The notes beneath the pieces were generated by a model. That model was given only the letters and a program-made list of their open reading frames with translations. It made no database searches and was not told the DNA's origin. Below are positions 48,332-56,455 of a stretch of 64,000 bases of DNA, one piece after another. Position 1 is the first letter of the stretch. Each line of letters opens with the position of its first letter. Source of the DNA: Candidatus Neomarinimicrobiota bacterium (GTDB lineage: Bacteria > Fidelibacterota > UBA2242 > B5-G15); NCBI GenBank assembly GCA_017656425.1, contig JACDNV010000001.1, positions 248,001-312,000 on the forward strand, given 5' to 3'. A program made the translations under genes and the position numbers.

Positions 48332-48359
48332 TTGACAAAAGATTATTTGGGGGTAAATT
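48332..48359 (+). promoter_or_regulatory. Repeat-type sigma-70 promoter, copy 4
   Basis: TTGACA (48332-48337), 16-base spacer, TAAATT (48354-48359), about 75 bases before the next start. Same block as copies 2 and 3, starting at 48241. Confidence 0.65.
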
Positions 48360-48433
48360 AGAAGAAGGCAAAGATAAAGCTGAAATGAAGTGTTTAAAGT
48401 ATATAAATGCTACAACCTTCTTGGGGAGGGGTA

Positions 48434-49948
48434 ATGTATTCAATTAGCAGAAAATTTACTTACTTTATGTTTTTGTTAGTGTTTCTATTTTTTCTGTTTA
48501 AATCCTTATTTGGTGAGAATTACGTAATAATAAAAGGAAAAATAATTGATAGCGATACAGGGGTCGGTATAGATAGAGCAAAAGTTTACTTCATAAACGA
48601 AGGCACGGGCGATACGTTAATAACCTTCTCAGACAGTAATGGAAACTATTCAATTCAGTTAACAATAACGAAAATATCAGGTGAGGAAAATAACGGTTTA
48701 ATACCAAAAAAATACAGACTGTATCAAAATTACCCAAATCCCTTTAATCCAGGAACTGTGATAGAGTTTGAATTGCCTGAGCCAGGTCGGGTGAAGATTG
48801 TAGTCTACGATCTATTAGGTAAGGTAGTCAAAGTGCTGACAGATCGTGAATATCCTGAAGGTATTTCGCGTGTTTGCTGGGATGGGACAGATGAATTCGG
48901 GAGATATGTTTCTGCCGGGGTTTACTTTTATAGAATGAAGGCCGGTGAATTTACTGATTCTAGAAAGATGGTTCTTCTTGATGAAGGGGGAGATAGAAAG
49001 ATATCGGGAAAAGGAGCAAAAGCTCTGGCAAGTGCCTCGATGGCAATTAGCAGTAGGACCATTATTCAGAATGTATTCACAATTCGCGTTGAAAAGACTG
49101 GGTATTATCTTTTTGTCGAAAAAGGGTTTGTTGTTAGCTTACAGGATACAGTTATTGAGAAAAATATAGTACTTTATAATAAAATCACGTGCGATATATG
49201 GACTGCTGAGAACAGTCCATATGTTATGGATAGCACATTGGTGATTGAAGAGGGCAGGACTCTTGTTATCGAGCCAGGGGTAACTGTAGCTTTTAAGAGT
49301 TGGTGGAGTAAACTGATAGTAAAGGGCAAGTTGATAGCCTGTGGGACGGAATCTGACTCTATCAGGTTTACGTCTTACGAAGACCCCGAATCTCATTGGA
49401 TTTCCTGGGGTGGGGTTGAATTCGACTCATGCGATAGCGAGACCCGTCTTGAATATTGCCTGTTTGAGAAAATTACGGGAAAAGATTTTGTAATACTATG
49501 TGATAATTCATCACCGACTTTTAGTCACATTAAATTCTCGTTATGTGATGTACTTGTTGAAACGGGAGGAAGTACAATTCAATGTATAAACAATTCATTT
49601 CCAGCTATTGAGTATTCTGTATTTTCTGGAGGCAGTTACGAGTTCAGTTGTATTTCCTGCGCCACTCTACGGGATAGCTTTATCAACCGTAGTTCTTCCA
49701 ATCCAAGGATATTTAATAATGATTTTTACATTTATGAGGGTGGATATGCTGTTTGCGGCGGGGGATTTCTCGATATGAACTACATTGAGATAGTAAATTG
49801 GCCTAATCCGCCCATAATAGATACATCTCTCGGGGATCCTGTTGATGAGGTTGGTGATGGGATTTTTACAACAAATTCAAGAAGTTGCAAGAATGTTGAT
49901 GGGATTACCAATCCAAGGGCTAGACCGCATTTTGCAAACCACAGGTAA
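48434..49948 (+). CDS. Secreted beta-helix protein with an internal FlgD-like domain
   Basis: Signal peptide at residues about 5-28. Residues about 30-80 look like a carboxypeptidase-regulatory-like (CarboxypepD_reg) beta sandwich (IKGKIIDSDTGVGIDRAKVY). Residues about 90-185 are a FlgD-like sorting-type domain (LYQNYPNPFNPGTVIEFELP, VYDLLGKVVKVLTD, SRKMVLL), yet 300 more residues follow: a beta-helix region (SPYVMDSTLVIEEGRTLVIE) and a terminal module (YAVCGGGFLDMNYIEI, PVDEVGDGIFTTNS, NVDGITNPRARPHF). The sorting-type domain is therefore internal. The start at 48434 is favoured by GGGGAGGGG shortly before it, over Met 48407. Confidence 0.8.
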   Translation: MYSISRKFTYFMFLLVFLFFLFKSLFGENYVIIKGKIIDSDTGVGIDRAKVYFINEGTGDTLITFSDSNGNYSIQLTITKISGEENNGLIPKKYRLYQNYPNPFNPGTVIEFELPEPGRVKIVVYDLLGKVVKVLTDREYPEGISRVCWDGTDEFGRYVSAGVYFYRMKAGEFTDSRKMVLLDEGGDRKISGKGAKALASASMAISSRTIIQNVFTIRVEKTGYYLFVEKGFVVSLQDTVIEKNIVLYNKITCDIWTAENSPYVMDSTLVIEEGRTLVIEPGVTVAFKSWWSKLIVKGKLIACGTESDSIRFTSYEDPESHWISWGGVEFDSCDSETRLEYCLFEKITGKDFVILCDNSSPTFSHIKFSLCDVLVETGGSTIQCINNSFPAIEYSVFSGGSYEFSCISCATLRDSFINRSSSNPRIFNNDFYIYEGGYAVCGGGFLDMNYIEIVNWPNPPIIDTSLGDPVDEVGDGIFTTNSRSCKNVDGITNPRARPHFANHR

Positions 49949-49991
49949 TAAAAAAGTGAATAAGTTGACATTTTTATGACTGGGAAGCACA

Positions 49992-50891
49992 ATGAGTAAA
50001 TATTTTAAAATAATTGAATTATTTATGATGGTTACTTTTTTACTATGTTGTGATATGTTCAAAAATATTCTTGATGGTGATAATGAAAGCGAGGCTGATT
50101 CTACTGTTATTCAGGGTGACATAACAAAAAATATTACGTGGATATTAGCGGGAAGTCCATATATTATAAGTGATACTATAACTGTGGATGAAGGGGTGAA
50201 GCTTACTATTGAACCGGGAGTAATAGTTAAATTTACGGATTATTCGGCTCTAATTATTAAGGGTCAGCTTTTGGCAGATGGAAATATTGAAAATAAAATT
50301 ACATTTACTGCTTGGGATGATGATTTTGGTCCATATTATGAAGATTCATGGGTTGGAATAATGTTTGATTCGTGTGCTTTAGAACAAAGCCTTATGAAAT
50401 ATTGTATAATTGAAAAGAGTGTTGGATGGAATGGCTTATCCCCAGTTCTGATAAAAGATTGTTCACCAACTATTTCACATTGTACTTTTAGATCCTATAT
50501 GCCTTTGTGGGATAGCGGTGGTTCTTATATGCTATGTATGGGGGATTCTAAACCGTTAATCGAATATAATTGCATTCCCCAATTAATTTCAGCATATCGA
50601 GGTAGTGGTATACATTCCATAAATGGTGCTAATCCGATTATTTTTAATAATAATATTGAATATGACGGAGTAAATGAATGTTGGGCTGTAGATGGAGGGG
50701 GCTTCTTGAATGGTAATTATTTATTTAGTGTAATAAATAATGATACTATAGTAGACCTATCTTTGGGAATTCCTGTTGATGAAATAGGAGATGGTGTTTT
50801 TAATACAACCTCCACAAATGAACCTCCGGGATTTATGAATGTGGACGGAGTTACAAATCCGATGTCTACGCCGAATCCTCTGGATTGGTAG
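49992..50891 (+). CDS. Beta-helix lipoprotein
   Basis: The N-terminus MSKYFKIIELFMMVTFLLCC is a lipoprotein signal (lipobox LLCC). Residues about 40-240 resemble a parallel beta-helix (SPYIISDTITVDEGVKLTIE, SPTISHCTFRS, NPIIFNNNIEYD). The last about 70 residues form the C-terminal module shared with the preceding gene and the pseudogene (AVDGGGFLNGNYL, SLGIPVDEIGDGVFNTTST, NVDGVTNPMSTPNPLDW). GGGAAG precedes the ATG. The location of this lipoprotein at the end of the island is conserved in the decayed copy at 40.0-40.5 kb. Confidence 0.8.
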   Translation: MSKYFKIIELFMMVTFLLCCDMFKNILDGDNESEADSTVIQGDITKNITWILAGSPYIISDTITVDEGVKLTIEPGVIVKFTDYSALIIKGQLLADGNIENKITFTAWDDDFGPYYEDSWVGIMFDSCALEQSLMKYCIIEKSVGWNGLSPVLIKDCSPTISHCTFRSYMPLWDSGGSYMLCMGDSKPLIEYNCIPQLISAYRGSGIHSINGANPIIFNNNIEYDGVNECWAVDGGGFLNGNYLFSVINNDTIVDLSLGIPVDEIGDGVFNTTSTNEPPGFMNVDGVTNPMSTPNPLDW

Positions 50892-51047
50892 AAGGTAATA
50901 GTATGAGCTTTTTCCCTTTACTTTTCAGTAGGTAATAGGGGTAATATTTCAATGAGAAAAATTACAGTTTTTGATATAGAGAGTTTAATAAATGATGAAA
51001 TGTATAACATCTGTCAACTCGTCCTATCTAATCTCACCAGAGCTCTT

Positions 51048-51091
51048 AATTTAATCAATTCTATCGTACCACCATGTGCATGAACTTTCCC
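51048..51091. repeat. 44-bp direct repeat, right copy
   Basis: Identical to 38411-38454. Here it follows the remains of the last island gene's downstream region and is 62 bases from the tRNA-Lys gene. The location near a tRNA and at both ends of a gene island resembles an attachment-site duplication, but no integrase gene was seen in between. Confidence 0.85.
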
Positions 51092-51153
51092 GGAAAAGAT
51101 TGTAAAACACTTTGCCATTTAATAATTTAAATTTTAAATTTGAAAGCTATTTG

Positions 51154-51226
51154 GGGCGCATAGCTCAGTAGGTAGAGCAACGGCCTTTTAAGCCGTGGGT
51201 CGCAGGTTCGATTCCTGCTGCGCTCA
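51154..51226 (+). tRNA. tRNA-Lys (UUU)
   Basis: A 73-nt cloverleaf: acceptor GGGCGCA (51154-51160) with TGCGCTC (51219-51225), D arm GCTC/GAGC, anticodon stem ACGGC/GCCGT with loop CTTTTAA giving anticodon TTT (51187-51189), T arm with GGTTCGATTCC. The CCA end is not encoded. It lies between the island and lon. Confidence 0.95.
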
Positions 51227-51280
51227 CAGAAAACAAATGTCTGGATAAACCAGGCTTACTCATTTCATCTAAAACTCAAT

Positions 51281-53677
51281 TTACTTTCTTACCGCAATAT
51301 CAAGCACTTCAGACATCTCTTTTACAAAATCAAATCGCATCTCTTTCTTTATTTCTTTTGGTATCTCTACAAGGTCTTTTTTATTTTGCTCAGGCAATAT
51401 TACTCTCTTCAATCCGGCTCTATGTGCCGCCAGCACTTTTTCTTTTATACCACCGACGGGAAGCAAGGCACCGCGTAAAGTAATCTCACCCGTCATTGCT
51501 AAATTATTTTTCACCTTCTTCTTTTTAAGCAAAGAGTATATAGCTGTTAAGATAGTAACCCCTGCCGAGGGTCCATCCTTGGGTATAGCACCTGCAGGCA
51601 CATGAACATGTATGTCTATATTCGAAAATATATTCTCATCAATACCGAGTTCTTTAGAATTAGATTTTATGTAACTCAATGCAGCCTCTGCAGATTCCTT
51701 CATTACATCCCCGAGTTGACCAGTAAGATGTAATTTCCCAGTTCCCTTCATTGATGTAGCTTCAATAAACAAGATATCACCACCAGCCATCGTCCAGGCA
51801 AGACCAATCGCAATACCCGGCTTTGATACCCTCTCACCAATATCAAAAATATATTTTTCTGGTCCAAGGTACTTAAAGACAGCATTTCTATCTATGGTAA
51901 ACGTCCTTCTCGATTTTTTCTCTGCATATATTGTAGCTATTCTTCTACATATATTTGCAATCTCCCTTTCAAGATTCCTGACTCCAGCTTCCCTTGTGTA
52001 GCTTCTTATAATATATTTAATAGCATCTTCTTCAAATTCTACTTTTAGTTTACTTAATCCATGCTCCCTTAGCTGCTTTGGTATAAGGAATTTTTTTGCT
52101 ATCTGAACCTTTTCTTCTTCTGTATAACCGGGAAACTCAAGTATTTCCATCCTATCACGTAAAGCAGGCAATATTGTATCTACAATATTTGCCGTAGCTA
52201 TGAACATTACTTTGGACAAATCGTAACTTACCTCAAGGTAATGATCACTAAAGGAATGATTCTGCTCGGGGTCCAATACTTCCAATAATGCAGATGATGG
52301 ATCACCACGAAAGTCTTGACCAATCTTATCAATCTCATCTATCATAAAGATTGGATTACTGGAACCAGCTTTCTTAATACCCTGAATTATTCTACCGGGC
52401 AATGCACCAATATAGGTTCTCCTATGACCTCTTATTTCCGCCTCATCGTGAACACCACCGAGTGACATTCTTACGAATTTTCTGCCCATTGCTCTTGCTA
52501 TCGACATGCCCATGGATGTTTTTCCAACACCAGGTGGACCAATAAAGCATAGAATAGGCCCCTTGACTGTTTCTTCACCTTCCTCCTCTTTCTTTAGCTT
52601 CCTTACTGCAAGATATTCAATTATTCTATTCTTAACTTTATCCAGTCCATAATGGTCCTCATCAAGAATCTCTCTAGCTCGTTTTATATCTACATTATCC
52701 TCTGTAAAAATACCCCACGGTAGATCAACCAGCCAATCAAGATAAGTTCTGGATACCGTATACTCTGGAGATGAAGGCGGAATCTTCTGAAGTCTATCTA
52801 GCTCCTTCAAGGCTACATTTCGAGCTTCATCGGTCATTTTACTCTCTTTTATCTTCTTCTCAAGCTCCTTCAACTCCAATGTCGACTCATCTTCACCCAA
52901 TTCCCTCTTTATAGCCTTTAACTGCTCTCGTAAAAAATATTCTCGTTGTGCTTTACTTATCTCATCTTGAACCTCCGATTGAATCTGCTCACCAAGCTCA
53001 ATTCTCTGTATCTCTCTATTAATGATAACCGTTGCTTTTTCCAGTCTGTCCCTGACATCCAACTCCATGAGTATTTCCTGTTTTTCCGCTACTGGAATAT
53101 TCATTAAGCCAATTGCTCTATCAACTAACCTCCCAGGATGCTGAATGTTAGTTAGTATTTGAGCATGCTCCTCAGTAAGATAGGGGGCAACTTTTATTAA
53201 TCGTTGAAATATCTGCCGCAAATTGGTTACAAGAGCATCGACCTCCAAGCTGGGGGTATAAATTTCCTGGGCTCTCGCTACTTTACCCATATAAAATGGA
53301 TCACTCTGGGTATATTCTACTACTTTTGCTCTATCCAAACCCTGGACTATCGCACTCTTGCTACCATCAGGCATCTCAAAAATTTTCAATACTTGAGCGA
53401 CAGTGCCCCATTCATAAAGGTCTTCAGGTTTTGGATCATCAATAGAACCTTCCTTCTGGGCAATAACCATTATTTTTCTGTGTTCTTCATCCAGATTTTC
53501 AATGAGTTTTAACGACTTCGGTCTTCCTATATAGATCGGAATTACATGGTTGGGGAATAAAACCGTATTCCTTAAAGCCATAATAGGTAAAATTTCCGTA
53601 GAAGTAAAAATTATATTTTTTCCCTTATCCTTTTTCTCACCAAGTTTAATTAAACTTTTGTCTTTCTTATCACTCAT
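51281..53677 (-). CDS. lon: ATP-dependent protease Lon
   Basis: Lon is a AAA+ serine protease that degrades damaged and short-lived proteins. The N-terminal substrate-binding domain (LPIMALRNTVLFPNHVIPIY) covers the first about 200 residues. Walker A GPPGVGKTSMGMSIA and the Walker B region IFMIDEIDKIG are central. The proteolytic domain has GPSAGVTILTA with the catalytic Ser and GGIKEKVLAAHRAG with the Lys. GAGGAG precedes ATG 53677 by eight bases, so I use it and not the start 24 bases earlier (798 residues). Its start overlaps the next gene's stop by eight bases. Confidence 0.97.
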   Translation of the reverse strand: MSDKKDKSLIKLGEKKDKGKNIIFTSTEILPIMALRNTVLFPNHVIPIYIGRPKSLKLIENLDEEHRKIMVIAQKEGSIDDPKPEDLYEWGTVAQVLKIFEMPDGSKSAIVQGLDRAKVVEYTQSDPFYMGKVARAQEIYTPSLEVDALVTNLRQIFQRLIKVAPYLTEEHAQILTNIQHPGRLVDRAIGLMNIPVAEKQEILMELDVRDRLEKATVIINREIQRIELGEQIQSEVQDEISKAQREYFLREQLKAIKRELGEDESTLELKELEKKIKESKMTDEARNVALKELDRLQKIPPSSPEYTVSRTYLDWLVDLPWGIFTEDNVDIKRAREILDEDHYGLDKVKNRIIEYLAVRKLKKEEEGEETVKGPILCFIGPPGVGKTSMGMSIARAMGRKFVRMSLGGVHDEAEIRGHRRTYIGALPGRIIQGIKKAGSSNPIFMIDEIDKIGQDFRGDPSSALLEVLDPEQNHSFSDHYLEVSYDLSKVMFIATANIVDTILPALRDRMEILEFPGYTEEEKVQIAKKFLIPKQLREHGLSKLKVEFEEDAIKYIIRSYTREAGVRNLEREIANICRRIATIYAEKKSRRTFTIDRNAVFKYLGPEKYIFDIGERVSKPGIAIGLAWTMAGGDILFIEATSMKGTGKLHLTGQLGDVMKESAEAALSYIKSNSKELGIDENIFSNIDIHVHVPAGAIPKDGPSAGVTILTAIYSLLKKKKVKNNLAMTGEITLRGALLPVGGIKEKVLAAHRAGLKRVILPEQNKKDLVEIPKEIKKEMRFDFVKEMSEVLDIAVRK

Positions 53678-54656
53678 TTTTTTTCTCCTCGACGCTAACA
53701 CCTTTTTCCTTTGACTCTTCCAACTCCTTTAAACACAAAAGAAGACGCAATGTTACACCAAAATCCCCTTTCTTAGATAAACCTGCGACGCTTGGGAATA
53801 AACCATCTTTCATTTGCTGGTCAATCATCCAGTTTAAAGCCTTCTTAAATTTTGGATGAGTATGAAAATCACTAAGAGGTGATATAGCTTCGATCATTCG
53901 TAATGTACCACCCCTAAAAAGTCCTATATCCGTATAATCTGTATATAAGTAATTCCATGCTTCGGCTTCATGAAATAGGTTTGTTTCATTTTTTTGTAAA
54001 AAATTCTCAAGCACAAATTTCGCTGCTCTTGAAGCTGTCTCAGAATTCTTCAATCTTGAATGTGAACTAAAAGCCTGCAAAATCACGATTGAAGCCCATA
54101 TGTCACTTTTGCATGTTTTAAAAGATTTACCTGGTAACATTGTCGCAGGAGATAACCACCCACCGTCCTCACGTTGCTTTCTTGCTATCCACCTAAAACC
54201 TCTATCTACAAAAGGATTACCGCCCAGGCCAAATCGAACCAGCAGTAATAATGCAAGACCATGGTGATGATAATGAAGCGGAAATTTTCCATCTGGTTTT
54301 TGCAATTTCAATAGACATATAATCGCTTTTTGAATCTGAGGCATTTCCCTATTACATCCCAGATCATAAAGATGGCTCAACATTTTAAGCTGAGTTAAAA
54401 ATTGCATTGAGCGTTGTTGCTCTTCGATAGAGTAGTTCTCTTTTAATTGCCATGTTCCATCATCATTTTGGCTCGATAAAATTTTATTTCTTATCTTATC
54501 TCTCTCGAGCTTGCTTTCCAATTTTTCTATTAATTCTTTATCATCAGGGAAGAATTCAATAGCAGTCCTGTATTTTATATACACAGGTGCTTTATCCATA
54601 ATGATTGGGATTGGATCAGTTTTCAATAATCTAAACCAGTTTTTTTGTTTTGACAT
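53670..54656 (-). CDS. Prenyltransferase/terpene-cyclase-like alpha-alpha barrel protein
   Basis: The 328-residue protein has repeats like those of prenyltransferase and squalene-cyclase barrels: ILSSQNDDGTWQL, LKLQKPDGKFPLHYHHH, IARKQREDGGWLSPATM and MIDQQMKDGLFPSVAG (the QxxDGxW motif family). There is no DxDD or zinc site that would show cyclase or transferase chemistry. It may be a binding or peptidase-like repeat protein. The gene overlaps lon by eight bases and the HAD gene by 34 bases, implying tight co-expression. Function unknown. Confidence 0.65.
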   Translation of the reverse strand: MSKQKNWFRLLKTDPIPIIMDKAPVYIKYRTAIEFFPDDKELIEKLESKLERDKIRNKILSSQNDDGTWQLKENYSIEEQQRSMQFLTQLKMLSHLYDLGCNREMPQIQKAIICLLKLQKPDGKFPLHYHHHGLALLLLVRFGLGGNPFVDRGFRWIARKQREDGGWLSPATMLPGKSFKTCKSDIWASIVILQAFSSHSRLKNSETASRAAKFVLENFLQKNETNLFHEAEAWNYLYTDYTDIGLFRGGTLRMIEAISPLSDFHTHPKFKKALNWMIDQQMKDGLFPSVAGLSKKGDFGVTLRLLLCLKELEESKEKGVSVEEKKNE

Positions 54657-55315
54657 ATTACATTTTCCCCTTCAAGTTTATCTAAAATGTATTTCACTTC
54701 ACCGTAATTATTAGCAATATATCTGGTTACCTCTTTAATCTCATCTCTTGAAAAAGTTGTTGTCAGACCAATAGTGTCTATACCCGCACTTATCGCCGAC
54801 TTTATACCAACAATGGTATCTTCGATGGCAACGACTTTATCAGGTTTGACACTAAGTTTTAAACATGCCTTTATATACGGTTCAGGGTGGGGTTTTGTAT
54901 TTTTAACATCATGAGAAGTTATTATAATATCAAACATGTTTTCGATTTTCGTGTTCTCGAATATCCATTTCAATACAGAGCCTGATGTTGAAGTTACCAG
55001 TGCCGTTCTATATTTTTTCCTTATAGAATTATAAAACTGTAAAAAGCCATCCACATAATCTATATGCTCAAGAAATTCTTGTTTTAAGTAATCCCGTCCC
55101 TTCTTCTTCAATACATCTACTGGACCTTTTATATTAAATCTTCTTTTTATGTAATTATAAAAAGCGTTCTCTGAGATACCTTTAAAAAGCTTCCACTCAT
55201 CCTCAGATATATTAATTCCATATTCTTCAAATAACTTCCTCTCGGCTCGCTCATAAAGCGGCTCTGTATTTACAACAACGCCATCAAAATCAAATAAAAC
55301 AGCTTCCTTCCCCAT
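54623..55315 (-). CDS. HAD-family phosphatase, beta-phosphoglucomutase/PGP type
   Basis: Subfamily IA HAD: motif I AVLFDFDGVVVNTEPLYERAE, a small helical cap (residues about 15-80), motif II VTSTSGSVL, the Lys in KNTKPHPEPYIKAC, and motif IV VAIEDTIVGIKSAISAGID. Close relatives act on phosphosugars such as beta-glucose-1-phosphate or on phosphoglycolate. I use ATG 55315, preceded by AAAGGG, over TTG 55321. It starts the operon that ends with lon. Confidence 0.85.
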   Translation of the reverse strand: MGKEAVLFDFDGVVVNTEPLYERAERKLFEEYGINISEDEWKLFKGISENAFYNYIKRRFNIKGPVDVLKKKGRDYLKQEFLEHIDYVDGFLQFYNSIRKKYRTALVTSTSGSVLKWIFENTKIENMFDIIITSHDVKNTKPHPEPYIKACLKLSVKPDKVVAIEDTIVGIKSAISAGIDTIGLTTTFSRDEIKEVTRYIANNYGEVKYILDKLEGENVICQNKKTGLDY

Positions 55316-56455
55316 ATCCAAATCCCTTTAAGGTAGTTTTAATTAAAAAAGAGCATATACCGACGTGCACATACTATGCCAAAAAATATTTTCATAATAA
55401 GCATCGAGATAAAGAGGACATTATAGCAGATAAGTAGTAGCTCTAAATAACTCAGTCTATTCATCCAGTAAATTTAAAAAATTTATCTGATTAATACTTT
55501 TATTATTATCATTATTTAAGACATTTGGTTATATAAAATCATTCAAGCCTGTCAAAATTTAATATATTACATATGAATTAGACATAGATAGACAATTCAG
55601 TTCTCTATTTCTAAAGAAGATTACTTAACCTTGAGCAGATATCACACCAAAATTGTCAGAAACATTGAGTCCATAAAAATTTCTATTAAAAACGATTTTT
55701 ACGAAAATATAACAAATCCTCCTCGGAGTATAATCATTGATATATTTTACCTGATCAAATACATCATCTTTCCCCAGTAATTTATTTAATTGAATTTTGA
55801 TATTACTATTTAATTCAGGATGCCATATATATTTTTTTGTTATCTACAGGTATACATAATCATGTTTTCAACATCATTAAAATTACCCATAATGATTAAA
55901 AGCGAATCTTATGCCATCACTTTGCCTATAAAATCAAGTTAATTGTATAATCCCGATAATATTCTTTAATTGCCTTTTAATAATTCACTTATATATTGAT
56001 AATATTAATGGCTGATACTTTCCTTAAGAACGGATTAACAGAATTACCACCTGATAAAATTCTATATGGATATGTGTTTGTCAACATATATTATTTAACC
56101 GTTGGGATTTACCTTTCCCATTAAATAATTAGCTTAATTATATTGTAATGATAACAATAATGTACTTATTACTATTATGTTATTATTTCTCGTATGAAAT
56201 CTTCAGCTTTAATCCACTTTTAGCTAATATTCTATCTCTCTCAATTAAATCGGTCAGAATACATTTTAAACCCTACTCCCAAATTCATACATCGAGTCTT
56301 CCTTACCTCAATGTGCTTATACTCTCCCATCAGTAACACCTATCCATAGTCAAGTCCACTCCGGTCATTTTCCCCTATAACTCTAAGCTCTTTAGACAAG
56401 GAAAATGGTAAAAGGGTAACTATAAGAACAAATCAGACAATCCTTCTATACATTA
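55316..56455. other. Long non-coding stretch holding a decayed gene
   Basis: This 1.1-kb AT-rich gap has no intact gene on either strand. Its left half, on the minus strand, carries the remnant nuclease gene described separately (55625-55985). Traces of readable frames upstream of it (about 56000-56400) may belong to the same decayed gene. I see no terminator or RNA structure I can support. Confidence 0.55.
55625..55985 (-). pseudogene. Remnant of an endonuclease/exonuclease/phosphatase (EEP)-family gene
   Basis: Reading the minus strand with a few frameshifts and stops gives a chain of coherent peptides: KEYYRDYTINLI, then LLIIMGNFNDVENMIMYTCR, then ITKKYIWHPELNSNIKIQLN, LLGKDDVFDQV, YTPRRICYIFV, and GLNVSDNFGVISAQG before TAA at 55625. 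The order matches the family motifs GDFND, SRIDYIFV and SDHFGV of exonuclease III-type (EEP) hydrolases, with changes at catalytic positions (GNFND, SDNFG). At least one internal stop (TAA after KVMA) and two frame changes are needed, so the gene is dead. Confidence 0.6.

Noticed and set aside
56148-56336. 62-residue plus-strand ORF in the 55.3-56.4 kb gap
   Set aside because: Composition is AT-driven, there is no RBS and no recognisable domain. It overlaps the decayed minus-strand region.
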